Part shown: piece by piece, positions 1-5,248 of the stretch
Layout of the letters: each line of letters begins with the position of its first letter
Position numbering within the stretch: position 1 is the stretch's first letter
Assembly (NCBI GenBank): GCA_002307275.1
Contig: DBTX01000057.1
Location: 42,823 to 51,471, forward strand
DNA: 8,649 nucleotides
Source of the DNA: Hungateiclostridiaceae bacterium UBA1305
GTDB taxonomy: Bacteria; Bacillota; Clostridia; Acetivibrionales; DTU013
Direction of reading: 5' to 3'
The notes under the pieces: model-generated
Told to the model about the DNA's origin: nothing
Databases searched by the model: none
Seen by the model: only the letters and a program-made list of their open reading frames with translations
Program-made: the position numbers and the translations under genes

Positions 1-18
1 TAATTACTTTACTGCATT

Positions 19-1458
19 TCACTCCAGGCTGCCTTCCAGTGACCAGGTGCCCGCATTTGTTATCCTTACTTTGACGAGTCTTCCTGCCAGTTCAGGACTC
101 CCTTTGAAATTCACAATCTTATTCGTTCTGGTACGTCCTGCAAGTGTGGTAATGCTGTTTTTGCTTGGCCCCTCCGCCAGTACTTCGACTATTTTTCCTG
201 CAAGCGGTTCATTCAATTCCTTGCCGATCCGGTTCTGCAGTGCCAGCAATGCATTAAATCGTTCCTTCTTGACCTGTTCACTAACCTGGTCTTCTTTTTT
301 TGCAGCCGGTGTACCGGTTCGCTTCGAATAGAGGAACGTATATACGTAATCGAACCTTACCTTTTCAATAAGGTCCAGCGTCTGTTTGAAATCTTCATCA
401 CTTTCGCCGGGGTATCCTACAATAATATCCGTTGTCAATGAAATATCCGGAATCTGACTGCGTATTTTATCAGCCAGGCCGAAATAATACTCTCTTGTAT
501 ACTTCCTGTTCATTTCCTGCAAAATGGTATTGCTGCCTGCCTGAACCGGCAGGTGCAGATGTTCGCAAACCTTTTTGCAGTCCCTCATGGCCAGGATCAG
601 ATCCTCCGAAAGATCCTTCGGATGCGAAGTCATGAACCGGATCCTGTCTATCCCTTCAACGTCTTCCAGGCTGCGGAGCAAGTCTGCAAAGCTGCTGCCA
701 TCCTTCAGATCCAGTCCATAGGAGTTCACGTTCTGCCCAAGCAGTGTTATCTCCCTGAAACCCTGATGCCCCAGAAGTCTCGCCTCATTCACTATATCCG
801 CAATCTGCCTGCTTCTTTCCCTTCCTCTGACATATGGAACGATGCAATAGGAACAGAAATTGTTGCAGCCGTACATGATCGTCAGCCAGGCTTTAACGCC
901 CTGCCCGCGTCTGATGGGCACCCCCTCGGCAATGGAGCCCTCCGAGCTCTCTACATCTGCGACCAATGCGTCGGTTTCAAGCGCTCTGTTCAGCAACTCC
1001 GGAAACTTGTGAAGGTTATGCGTACCGAATATCAAATCAACCTGTCTGTACTTTCCCTTGATATGCTCGACTACATCCTTCTGCTGCATCATACATCCAC
1101 AGACAGCAATGATCATATCAGGTTTACGGTTTTTCAAAGCCTTAAGTGAACCGAGATGTCCATATACCTTAAGTTCTGCGTTTTCTCTGACACAGCAGGT
1201 ATTGAAAATGACCAGGTCGCAGTCATCCAGCTTGCCTGTTTGGGTATAACCCATTATTTCAAGCATTCCCGACAGCTTCTCTGAATCATTCTCGTTCATC
1301 TGGCAGCCAAACGACTGCAGGAACGCCAATTTCTGCCTGCCATATTTCAAGATATATTCCTGATTCAATTCCTTGATCTGTTCCATATATTTATATTGTA
1401 ATGCGATTTCTTCTGCTGTAATCCTGTTATTTCTGCTGTTTTCCATGTTACTTTCCAA
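19..1458 (-). CDS. miaB: tRNA-2-methylthio-N6-dimethylallyladenosine synthase (MiaB)
   Basis: Radical-SAM methylthiotransferase that converts i6A37 to ms2i6A37 in tRNAs reading UNN codons; a cytoplasmic enzyme carrying two [4Fe-4S] clusters. The 479-residue product has the three MTTase domains in order. The N-terminal UPF0004 domain (about 43-160) carries the auxiliary-cluster cysteines C52 (FGCQMN), C88 (NTCCVRE) and C122 (CGCMMQQ). The radical-SAM domain has C198-x3-C202-x2-C205 in YGCNNFCSYC, followed by VPYVRGRERSR. A TRAM domain occupies about 415-479. NTCCVRE and the RGRERSR stretch favour MiaB over the paralogues MtaB and RimO. About 40 residues precede the core, a common feature of clostridial MiaB. 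The chosen start is TTG at 1458, because an AAAGGAG Shine-Dalgarno lies 7 nt upstream; the in-frame ATG at 1446 is too far from it (19 nt). The gene has its own promoter. In many Clostridia mutS/mutL follow miaB, but the window ends 18 nt after the stop. Confidence 0.97.
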   Translation of the reverse strand: MESNMENSRNNRITAEEIALQYKYMEQIKELNQEYILKYGRQKLAFLQSFGCQMNENDSEKLSGMLEIMGYTQTGKLDDCDLVIFNTCCVRENAELKVYGHLGSLKALKNRKPDMIIAVCGCMMQQKDVVEHIKGKYRQVDLIFGTHNLHKFPELLNRALETDALVADVESSEGSIAEGVPIRRGQGVKAWLTIMYGCNNFCSYCIVPYVRGRERSRQIADIVNEARLLGHQGFREITLLGQNVNSYGLDLKDGSSFADLLRSLEDVEGIDRIRFMTSHPKDLSEDLILAMRDCKKVCEHLHLPVQAGSNTILQEMNRKYTREYYFGLADKIRSQIPDISLTTDIIVGYPGESDEDFKQTLDLIEKVRFDYVYTFLYSKRTGTPAAKKEDQVSEQVKKERFNALLALQNRIGKELNEPLAGKIVEVLAEGPSKNSITTLAGRTRTNKIVNFKGSPELAGRLVKVRITNAGTWSLEGSLE

Positions 1459-1465
1459 AGAAGCA

Positions 1466-1472
1466 CTCCTTT
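1466..1472 (-). promoter_or_regulatory. Shine-Dalgarno that selects a TTG start for miaB
   Basis: AAAGGAG on the minus strand lies 7 nt before TTG (1458-1456) and 19 nt before the next in-frame ATG (1446-1444). The spacing makes TTG the likely initiator and adds four residues to the protein. This is read directly from the sequence; initiation itself is inferred. Confidence 0.75.
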
Positions 1473-1543
1473 TATCCGTCCTAATCCAAATATGAGGCTA
1501 AATCATAATCATTCCTACTATTATGTCTGTTTTGCTAAATTAC

Positions 1544-1552
1544 ATTATAACA
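1544..1552 (-). promoter_or_regulatory. Extended -10 promoter upstream of miaB
   Basis: The minus strand reads TGTTATAAT: a perfect TATAAT (1549-1544) with the TG dinucleotide of an extended -10 one base upstream. No good -35 hexamer is visible 16-18 nt further up (the best is TTTA-rich sequence), as is usual for extended -10 promoters. Transcription would start near 1537, giving a leader of about 80 nt before miaB. The surroundings are very AT-rich, so a chance match remains possible. Confidence 0.6.
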
Positions 1553-1669
1553 TAATTTGTTTATAATAAAGAAGTGGGTTTTACCGTAAAATAAGTACCA
1601 TAGCCGAAAACGCGACAACTGCAATTACAAGCAGGCGCAGGGTAAATAAGCAGGATGGACGGTGCAAAT

Positions 1670-3025
1670 CTATCGACTGCCCAAAGTACTGACAATTCTT
1701 TTATTGATTTCATCAACATTGATTGAAGTTGTTTTCTTATCACTCAGACCATACTTTCCCTTAAGCTTCAATATTCTATAAATGCTGTCGTTTAATCTTT
1801 CTTCAGCAATCCTGCCGTTCTTTACGGCTGACTTGAGAGAATTGATGGCATTCACCTGATTGTCATACCCATGGCACACAAGAATGATATCACTTCCGGC
1901 ATTGACTGATTTAACAACTGCAGCACCTATATTATAATTTTCAACGATGGCTCCCATTGTCATATCATCAGTTACAACCACACCTGTAAAGCCCATCTTA
2001 TCACGCAAAACATCTGTTATCATAGTCTTTGACATCGAGGCCGGACTTATCGGATCAATTGTCTTCATTAGTATATGCGCAACCATCACCGCATCAGCCT
2101 TGTTTTCGATTGCTGCCTGAAAGGGTTTTAGTTCAAAGCTTTCAAGCCTTTTTAAATCATAATCGACTGTCGGTAAACCGATATGTGAATCCACCAGAGT
2201 ATCCCCATGTCCTGGGAAGTGCTTCACAACAGAAATAACTCCGCCTGCTTGCAGTCCTTTCATCGTCTGGATTCCCAGACTGCTTACAATGTCGGGTTCG
2301 GAGCCGAAAGCCCTGTCACCGATTACAGTGTTTTTCGGATTACTGAATATGTCGATAACCGGTGCAAAGTCCATATTGAATCCGAAGGCCTTTAATTCAT
2401 AAGCAAGTACGCCTCCGATGTTGAAAGACAGCTGAGGATCATTTATTTTTCCTATTGCTTCATTGGTGGGCAATTTTTCAAGCTGATCAGGCATCCTGCT
2501 GATCCTGCCGCCTTCTTCATCTACAGACATAAACAATGCTGCCTGGTTCTTCGAATTCAAAAATTTCAAAGAATTGATCAGGGAAAGCATCTGCTCTGGA
2601 TCGGTAATATTATTGCGAAATAGGATTATTCCGCCGACATGATATTTTTGGATCATGCTTTTAATTTCATCGTTCGGTGTATCACCTTTAAATCCGACAA
2701 TAAACATCTGGCCAATTTTTTCATCGAGGCTCATTTTATTGATCTTTTCCTTGATCAGAAGATCGGCAGAAGCGGGTAAAAAAGCTTCTTCAGTTGAACT
2801 GCCCTGAACAGGTATACTGCCCTCTTCCGCAGTGCTGCTCTCATAGGAGGAATTGTTTGTGGATGAAGTACTATCGTTTACTGCAGCTGTATATTCTGTC
2901 TGAAGTTGGTCGTTTCCATTCCCTGTATTATCCGAGCAGGAAGAAAAGGCTGCAACTAAAGTCACAGCCATAAGCAAACAAAACACCAATAATATAACTG
3001 TTGATTTTCTTCTGCGCATACTCAT
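1670..3025 (-). CDS. Secreted GH3 beta-N-acetylhexosaminidase lipoprotein (NagZ-like)
   Basis: Predicted exported glycoside hydrolase family 3 enzyme that removes terminal beta-N-acetylglucosamine, probably from muropeptides or other cell-wall sugars, on the outer face of the membrane. With the start at 3025 the protein has 451 residues. It has a lipoprotein-type signal: MRRRK, a hydrophobic run of about 19 residues, then AFSSC with C30 as the likely lipidated cysteine (Phe at -3 is less usual). A Ser/Thr/Asn-rich linker covers about 31-85, and a single TIM-barrel GH3 domain covers about 95-425. Family motifs are VDEEGGR (168-174), KHFPGHGDT (268-276), the Asp-His dyad of NagZ in DSH (279-281), and VVTDDMTMGA with the probable nucleophile D353. 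Start choice: GGAGG lies 5 nt before ATG 3025; an ATG at 3076 lacks a Shine-Dalgarno and would spoil the signal peptide. The second GH3 domain seen in some Firmicutes NagZ proteins is absent. The gene begins 80 nt after the ferredoxin stop and may be co-transcribed. The exact substrate is not established. Confidence 0.92.
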   Translation of the reverse strand: MSMRRRKSTVILLVFCLLMAVTLVAAFSSCSDNTGNGNDQLQTEYTAAVNDSTSSTNNSSYESSTAEEGSIPVQGSSTEEAFLPASADLLIKEKINKMSLDEKIGQMFIVGFKGDTPNDEIKSMIQKYHVGGIILFRNNITDPEQMLSLINSLKFLNSKNQAALFMSVDEEGGRISRMPDQLEKLPTNEAIGKINDPQLSFNIGGVLAYELKAFGFNMDFAPVIDIFSNPKNTVIGDRAFGSEPDIVSSLGIQTMKGLQAGGVISVVKHFPGHGDTLVDSHIGLPTVDYDLKRLESFELKPFQAAIENKADAVMVAHILMKTIDPISPASMSKTMITDVLRDKMGFTGVVVTDDMTMGAIVENYNIGAAVVKSVNAGSDIILVCHGYDNQVNAINSLKSAVKNGRIAEERLNDSIYRILKLKGKYGLSDKKTTSINVDEINKRIVSTLGSR

Positions 3026-3030
3026 GCAAT

Positions 3031-3035
3031 CCTCC
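3031..3035 (-). promoter_or_regulatory. Shine-Dalgarno that sets the GH3 start
   Basis: GGAGG on the minus strand lies 5 nt before ATG 3025-3023 and 11 nt before a second ATG at 3019. Both give an intact signal peptide. The longer frame from 3076 reads through this site and would put 17 extra polar residues ahead of the signal sequence, so it is disfavoured. Confidence 0.8.
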
Positions 3036-3050
3036 GGATAATTACAATAT

Positions 3051-3070
3051 ATATCATAGCATATCATAGG
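3051..3070. repeat. Tandem 10-bp duplication with -10-like hexamers
   Basis: Two adjacent 10-mers, ATATCATAGC (3051-3060) and ATATCATAGG (3061-3070), differ only in the last base. On the minus strand each contains TATGAT, one mismatch from the -10 consensus, so the duplication places two -10-like hexamers 10 nt apart upstream of the GH3 gene. No convincing -35 is visible at the right distance, so promoter function is only a possibility. Confidence 0.5.
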
Positions 3071-3105
3071 ATGCACAAAATATTAAATCCACTACTCATT
3101 ACGTC

Positions 3106-3417
3106 CTATTTTATTTCCAGCCTCTCGACGATTACACCGTTTTCAAAATGTGACTCTACAATTTCCGACACATCATCTACAGTGACTTCCTTGTACCAGA
3201 TTCCCTGCGGATAAACAACTACTACAGGGCCGGAGCTGCATATTCCAAAACAGCCTGTATTGGTTACCATAACCCGATCTGATAGATCTCTTGCTTCGAT
3301 TTCTTCCATAAATGCCTGTACGATCCCGACAGAATCCTTCGAACAGCAATAACCCTTCTGCTGTCCGTTGATCCTCGAACTGGTGCAAATAAATACATGG
3401 AATTCAGGTTTTAACAT
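3106..3417 (-). CDS. [2Fe-2S] ferredoxin, thioredoxin fold (C. pasteurianum 2FeFd type)
   Basis: Small soluble electron carrier of 103 residues. Cysteines fall at 11, 24, 25, 56 and 60. Positions 11, 24, 56 and 60 coincide with the cluster ligands described for the C. pasteurianum thioredoxin-like [2Fe-2S] ferredoxin; residue 14, a dispensable cysteine there, is serine here (CTSSR). Other family marks are NTGCFGIC (53-60), GPVVVVYPQGIWY (63-75) and a C-terminal DDVSEIVESH. The same fold occurs in NuoE/HoxE subunits, but no hydrogenase or Nuo gene is adjacent, so the redox partner is unknown. The start at 3417 is supported by AAAGGAG 9 nt upstream and by the matching cysteine numbering; a longer frame from 3456 would overlap this ribosome binding site. 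The gene follows a strong promoter and precedes the GH3 gene by 80 nt. Confidence 0.93.
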   Translation of the reverse strand: MLKPEFHVFICTSSRINGQQKGYCCSKDSVGIVQAFMEEIEARDLSDRVMVTNTGCFGICSSGPVVVVYPQGIWYKEVTVDDVSEIVESHFENGVIVERLEIK

Positions 3418-3426
3418 AATGAAACA

Positions 3427-3433
3427 CTCCTTT
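3427..3433 (-). promoter_or_regulatory. Shine-Dalgarno of the ferredoxin gene
   Basis: AAAGGAG on the minus strand sits 9 nt upstream of ATG 3417-3415. Because it lies inside the longer open frame starting at 3456, it decides in favour of the shorter, 103-residue product. Confidence 0.8.
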
Positions 3434-3462
3434 AATATAAAGATTTGCTCATACATGCATAT

Positions 3463-3478
3463 CCTGTAGGCGGACAGG
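3463..3478. repeat. Short perfect inverted repeat in the ferredoxin leader
   Basis: CCTGT and ACAGG arms of 5 bp flank a 6-nt loop. It falls in the predicted 5' untranslated region of the ferredoxin transcript, about 30 nt before the ribosome binding site. It is too short to call a terminator or riboswitch; it may be a small hairpin or chance. Confidence 0.35.
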
Positions 3479-3503
3479 GACTATCAAGAAAGTTCATGGC
3501 ATG

Positions 3504-3531
3504 ATTATTGAGTTGATATTGTTTCAATGAT
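3504..3531. promoter_or_regulatory. Operator-like dyad over the ferredoxin promoter
   Basis: Arms ATTATTGA (3504-3511) and TCAATGAT (3524-3531) are inverted repeats matching at 7 of 8 positions, with a 12-nt spacer. The right arm overlaps the -10 hexamer, and the centre lies near the predicted transcription start (about 3520). That placement suits a repressor operator. No regulator family was recognised from the sequence, and AT-rich DNA yields such dyads by chance. Confidence 0.35.
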
Positions 3532-3555
3532 AAATTTTTACGGATAGAATGTCAA
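3527..3555 (-). promoter_or_regulatory. Sigma-A promoter of the ferredoxin gene
   Basis: A perfect -35 TTGACA (3555-3550) is followed by a 17-nt spacer and TATCAT (3532-3527, five of six matches to TATAAT). Transcription would start near 3520, leaving a leader of about 100 nt. This is the best promoter in the window. It begins 9 nt beyond the point where similarity to the transposase remnant ends. Confidence 0.8.
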
Positions 3556-3636
3556 TATATTTAGCAGAAAATACATGCCGCTTTGGCTGTAATCATAACC
3601 TTGCAGCCTTATGTTTTTCTTTTGCGGTAAATCCAT
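3538..3636 (-). pseudogene. N-terminal remnant of a REP-associated tyrosine transposase (RAYT)
   Basis: The minus strand from ATG 3636 reads 32 codons before a stop. Residues 8-23, NIRLQGYDYSQSGMYF, match the hallmark N-terminus of RAYT proteins (Y1/TnpA-REP family, IS200-related), usually of the form R-K-x-I-R-L-x-G-Y-D-Y-S-x-x-G-x-Y-F-[VIL]-T-I-C-T. The expected TICT after YFL is missing; from codon 25 (near 3564) the sequence is unrelated, so only about 24 codons of a protein normally near 150-250 residues survive. The HUH motif and catalytic tyrosine are absent, so it cannot be active. Upstream lies a degenerate hairpin in the position expected for the element's end. Identification rests on remembered family motifs and was not searched. 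Confidence 0.75.
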
Positions 3637-3658
3637 TGCAATTTTGTCTCTCTGTTTT

Positions 3659-3683
3659 GCGGACGCGCAATGGCCGCCCCTAC
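3659..3683 (-). repeat. REP-like imperfect hairpin at the end of the RAYT remnant
   Basis: Read on the minus strand, GTAGGGGCGG opens the element 1-2 nt after the stop codon of the OPRT-like gene. The stem pairs GCGG with CCGC (3677-3674 with 3662-3659); beyond it there is one mismatch, a further C-G pair and then poor pairing. Sequences starting GTAGGGGCG with a GC-rich palindrome are typical of the ends associated with clostridial RAYT genes. It is followed by AAAACAG rather than a T-run, so it is not a classical intrinsic terminator, though it would sit at the 3' end of the pyrimidine transcript. Confidence 0.6.
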
Positions 3684-3684
3684 C

Positions 3685-4536
3685 TTACATGTATATTTTC
3701 TTGTCCATGCAAAGCCTTGCGCGTTCACTTGTCTTATCATTTGCCTTTAACGCATTTTCCAGAAATTCAGGGTGCTCCTTGAGGAATGCCTTCATGGAGT
3801 CCCGGGGGTTTGAAGTGTATTTGAGCAGCATTTCGTACTGTCCATTGCTGATGAGTCCCAAATCAAGTGCACTGTCAAAGAAAACTTTATCAATCGACAC
3901 CATTGCAAAAGAGCATATTTTGTTTCGCTCAAGCAGTTCACAGCCTCCCTGAAGCCTATCCACAACTACAACACTATGGGTCATCTCTCCGCTTATTTTC
4001 TTAATGGCAGGAATCCAGGCTCTGTCGTAACTGGAGGCTTCTGTGATCAGATCGGCAATATGCAGTACCCTTGCGCCGTTAATGGATTGAGCCGCAAATG
4101 TTTCGCCGTTTTCAGTGATGACTGCCGCAAGATCCTTATATATCGTTATATGTGGCTTTTCAAGCAGTTTTGCCAGGATCAGTGAGAAAAACCAGTCGCG
4201 CCGCTCTCCGCCTGATACATAGTCTATCTCTGCCAGATCGATATTATTTTTTATATATTCCAGCATGCTGTCGATCAAACCCTTGAATATCTCATCCCCG
4301 GCATAATTTGCATCAATTAATTTAAGAAGCTTGTCCGGACACCCAAGTTTGTTGGATTTAAAGGCATCTATTGCTTCAAGAAGTTCATTCGCCTTTTTCT
4401 CACTGCCGTATAGGAAATGAGTGTTTATGTAATAAGGTCCGATCGTCCCTGAAGTATACCAGAACGGCTTCCCCTCAGGGCATACCCTTACAGCGCCTGT
4501 TTTGAACAACCAGTTGACCAGCTTTTTATCCGACAT
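3685..4536 (-). CDS. Orotate phosphoribosyltransferase-like protein with degenerate PRPP loop
   Basis: A 283-residue protein of the type I phosphoribosyltransferase fold, at the place of pyrE in the operon. OPRT-like marks: FWYTSGTIGPYYIN (25-38) resembles the substrate loop of OPRT, YVSGGERRDW (106-115) the PP loop region, and VVVVDRLQGG (189-198) the VVVVDREEGG strand. Departures: the PRPP motif, usually DDVxTxGxS, reads ADLITEASS (161-169), losing the first Asp and the Gly; the catalytic loop usually holding RKxxKxHG reads YKDLAAVITENGE (133-145), with only one lysine. The protein is about 70 residues longer than typical PyrE, through an insertion near 46-105 and a C-terminal tail. It may be a divergent clostridial OPRT, a regulatory paralogue or an enzyme with another substrate. 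AGGAGG lies 8 nt before the ATG and overlaps the preceding phosphatase stop codon, giving a 12-nt gap and likely co-expression. Confidence 0.8.
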   Translation of the reverse strand: MSDKKLVNWLFKTGAVRVCPEGKPFWYTSGTIGPYYINTHFLYGSEKKANELLEAIDAFKSNKLGCPDKLLKLIDANYAGDEIFKGLIDSMLEYIKNNIDLAEIDYVSGGERRDWFFSLILAKLLEKPHITIYKDLAAVITENGETFAAQSINGARVLHIADLITEASSYDRAWIPAIKKISGEMTHSVVVVDRLQGGCELLERNKICSFAMVSIDKVFFDSALDLGLISNGQYEMLLKYTSNPRDSMKAFLKEHPEFLENALKANDKTSERARLCMDKKIYM

Positions 4537-4544
4537 GTACCCAT

Positions 4545-4551
4545 CCTCCTA
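4545..4551 (-). promoter_or_regulatory. Shine-Dalgarno overlapping the phosphatase stop codon
   Basis: The minus strand reads TAGGAGG: the TAG stop of the phosphatase gene shares bases with the AGGAGG ribosome binding site of the OPRT-like gene, which is 8 nt from its ATG (4536). Ribosomes terminating on one gene are thus placed at the initiation region of the next, suggesting translational coupling. Confidence 0.75.
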
Positions 4552-5244
4552 TTTTTTTCTTTCATTTTCTTTTTCTTTAATCTTCTTATTATAATCTTCC
4601 CACCAATCCTGATTCACGATTGTTCCAAGATCGCTTCCCAGATGGCATGCATCACCCTCGGTTACTGTGCTGAAAGCTGTTCCGTCATAGTCAAGTATGG
4701 TAATAGCTGTATTGTCGCACCATGCTACATTACTCATCTCATCCAGTTCGCATGCCCTGAAATAGCAGATTAATGCCCTTATGGCCGTTCCATGCGTGAC
4801 AATACAGATATTTCTTCCAGTATTTTTACTGATGATGTCCTTTACTTCTTCCACGAGTCTTTGTTGAAATACCTCCATAGACTCTCCATTGGGCATTTTG
4901 TGTTCATGAGGCCGGTTATCCCAGGTATCATAGGCTTCCGGCCATCTTTCATGAAGTTCATCCCAGGTCAGGCCTTCCCAGTCGCCTCCGTTTATTTCCT
5001 TCAATTTATCCGTCCTGATGATCGGCAGCCCTTTGACTACTGAAATATATTCAGCTGTCTGCAATGTCCTTTTCAGGCTGCTTGAATACAGGACATCAAT
5101 ATCGGTGTCCTTCAGTCTGTCTGCAACACGTTGAGCCTGAAGGTGTCCCCTGTCCGTCAGGCTGGAATCTGTCCAGCCGTGAAACCTTCTTATTTTATTA
5201 CCTTCAGCCTCTGCATGCCTTACAATAATTAACCTTGTATTCAT
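4549..5244 (-). CDS. Histidine phosphatase family protein (phosphoglycerate mutase-like)
   Basis: A 231-residue cytosolic phosphatase or mutase-fold protein. The catalytic set is complete: R9-H10 in VRHAEAEGN (the usual RHG is RHA here), LTDRG (29-33), R59 in SSSLKRTLQTA, E83 in LKEINGGDWEG, and H151 in IVTHGTAIRAL. PNGES (118-122) is also typical. The length and the GDWEG motif fit the broad-specificity phosphatase branch (CobC/GpmB/PhoE-like) better than true phosphoglycerate mutase. The C-terminus is a charged tail, KKIKEKENERKK. The ATG lies 4 nt after the pyrD stop, with a weak GGGTGA Shine-Dalgarno overlapping that stop, so expression is probably coupled to pyrD. Its place between pyrD and the OPRT-like gene suggests a substrate connected with nucleotide metabolism, but the substrate cannot be read from the sequence. 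Confidence 0.9.
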   Translation of the reverse strand: MNTRLIIVRHAEAEGNKIRRFHGWTDSSLTDRGHLQAQRVADRLKDTDIDVLYSSSLKRTLQTAEYISVVKGLPIIRTDKLKEINGGDWEGLTWDELHERWPEAYDTWDNRPHEHKMPNGESMEVFQQRLVEEVKDIISKNTGRNICIVTHGTAIRALICYFRACELDEMSNVAWCDNTAITILDYDGTAFSTVTEGDACHLGSDLGTIVNQDWWEDYNKKIKEKENERKK

Positions 5245-5248
5245 TGCA

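Larger units (their letters stand above)
1459..1669. other. Intergenic region between the GH3 gene and miaB
   Basis: This 211-nt gap holds the miaB promoter and ribosome binding site in its left part. Just after the GH3 stop, the minus strand has an open stretch (1667-1581) that would encode a 28-residue hydrophobic peptide containing RLLVIAVVAFSAMVLIL, with no ribosome binding site and only a TTG to start from. No stem-loop followed by a T-run was found, so no intrinsic terminator for the GH3 gene could be identified. Confidence 0.6.

Noticed and set aside
553..1149. Plus-strand open frame (198 codons) opposite miaB
   Set aside because: It is antisense to the conserved MiaB radical-SAM and UPF0004 coding sequence; no ribosome binding site or domain supports it.
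1577..1595. TTTTAC/GTAAAA inverted repeat downstream of the GH3 gene
   Set aside because: The arms are separated by a single base, so no RNA hairpin can form, and no T-run follows.
3549..3952. Plus-strand frames across the RAYT remnant and the OPRT-like 3' end
   Set aside because: They are antisense to the transposase remnant and the OPRT-like gene and show no recognisable domain.
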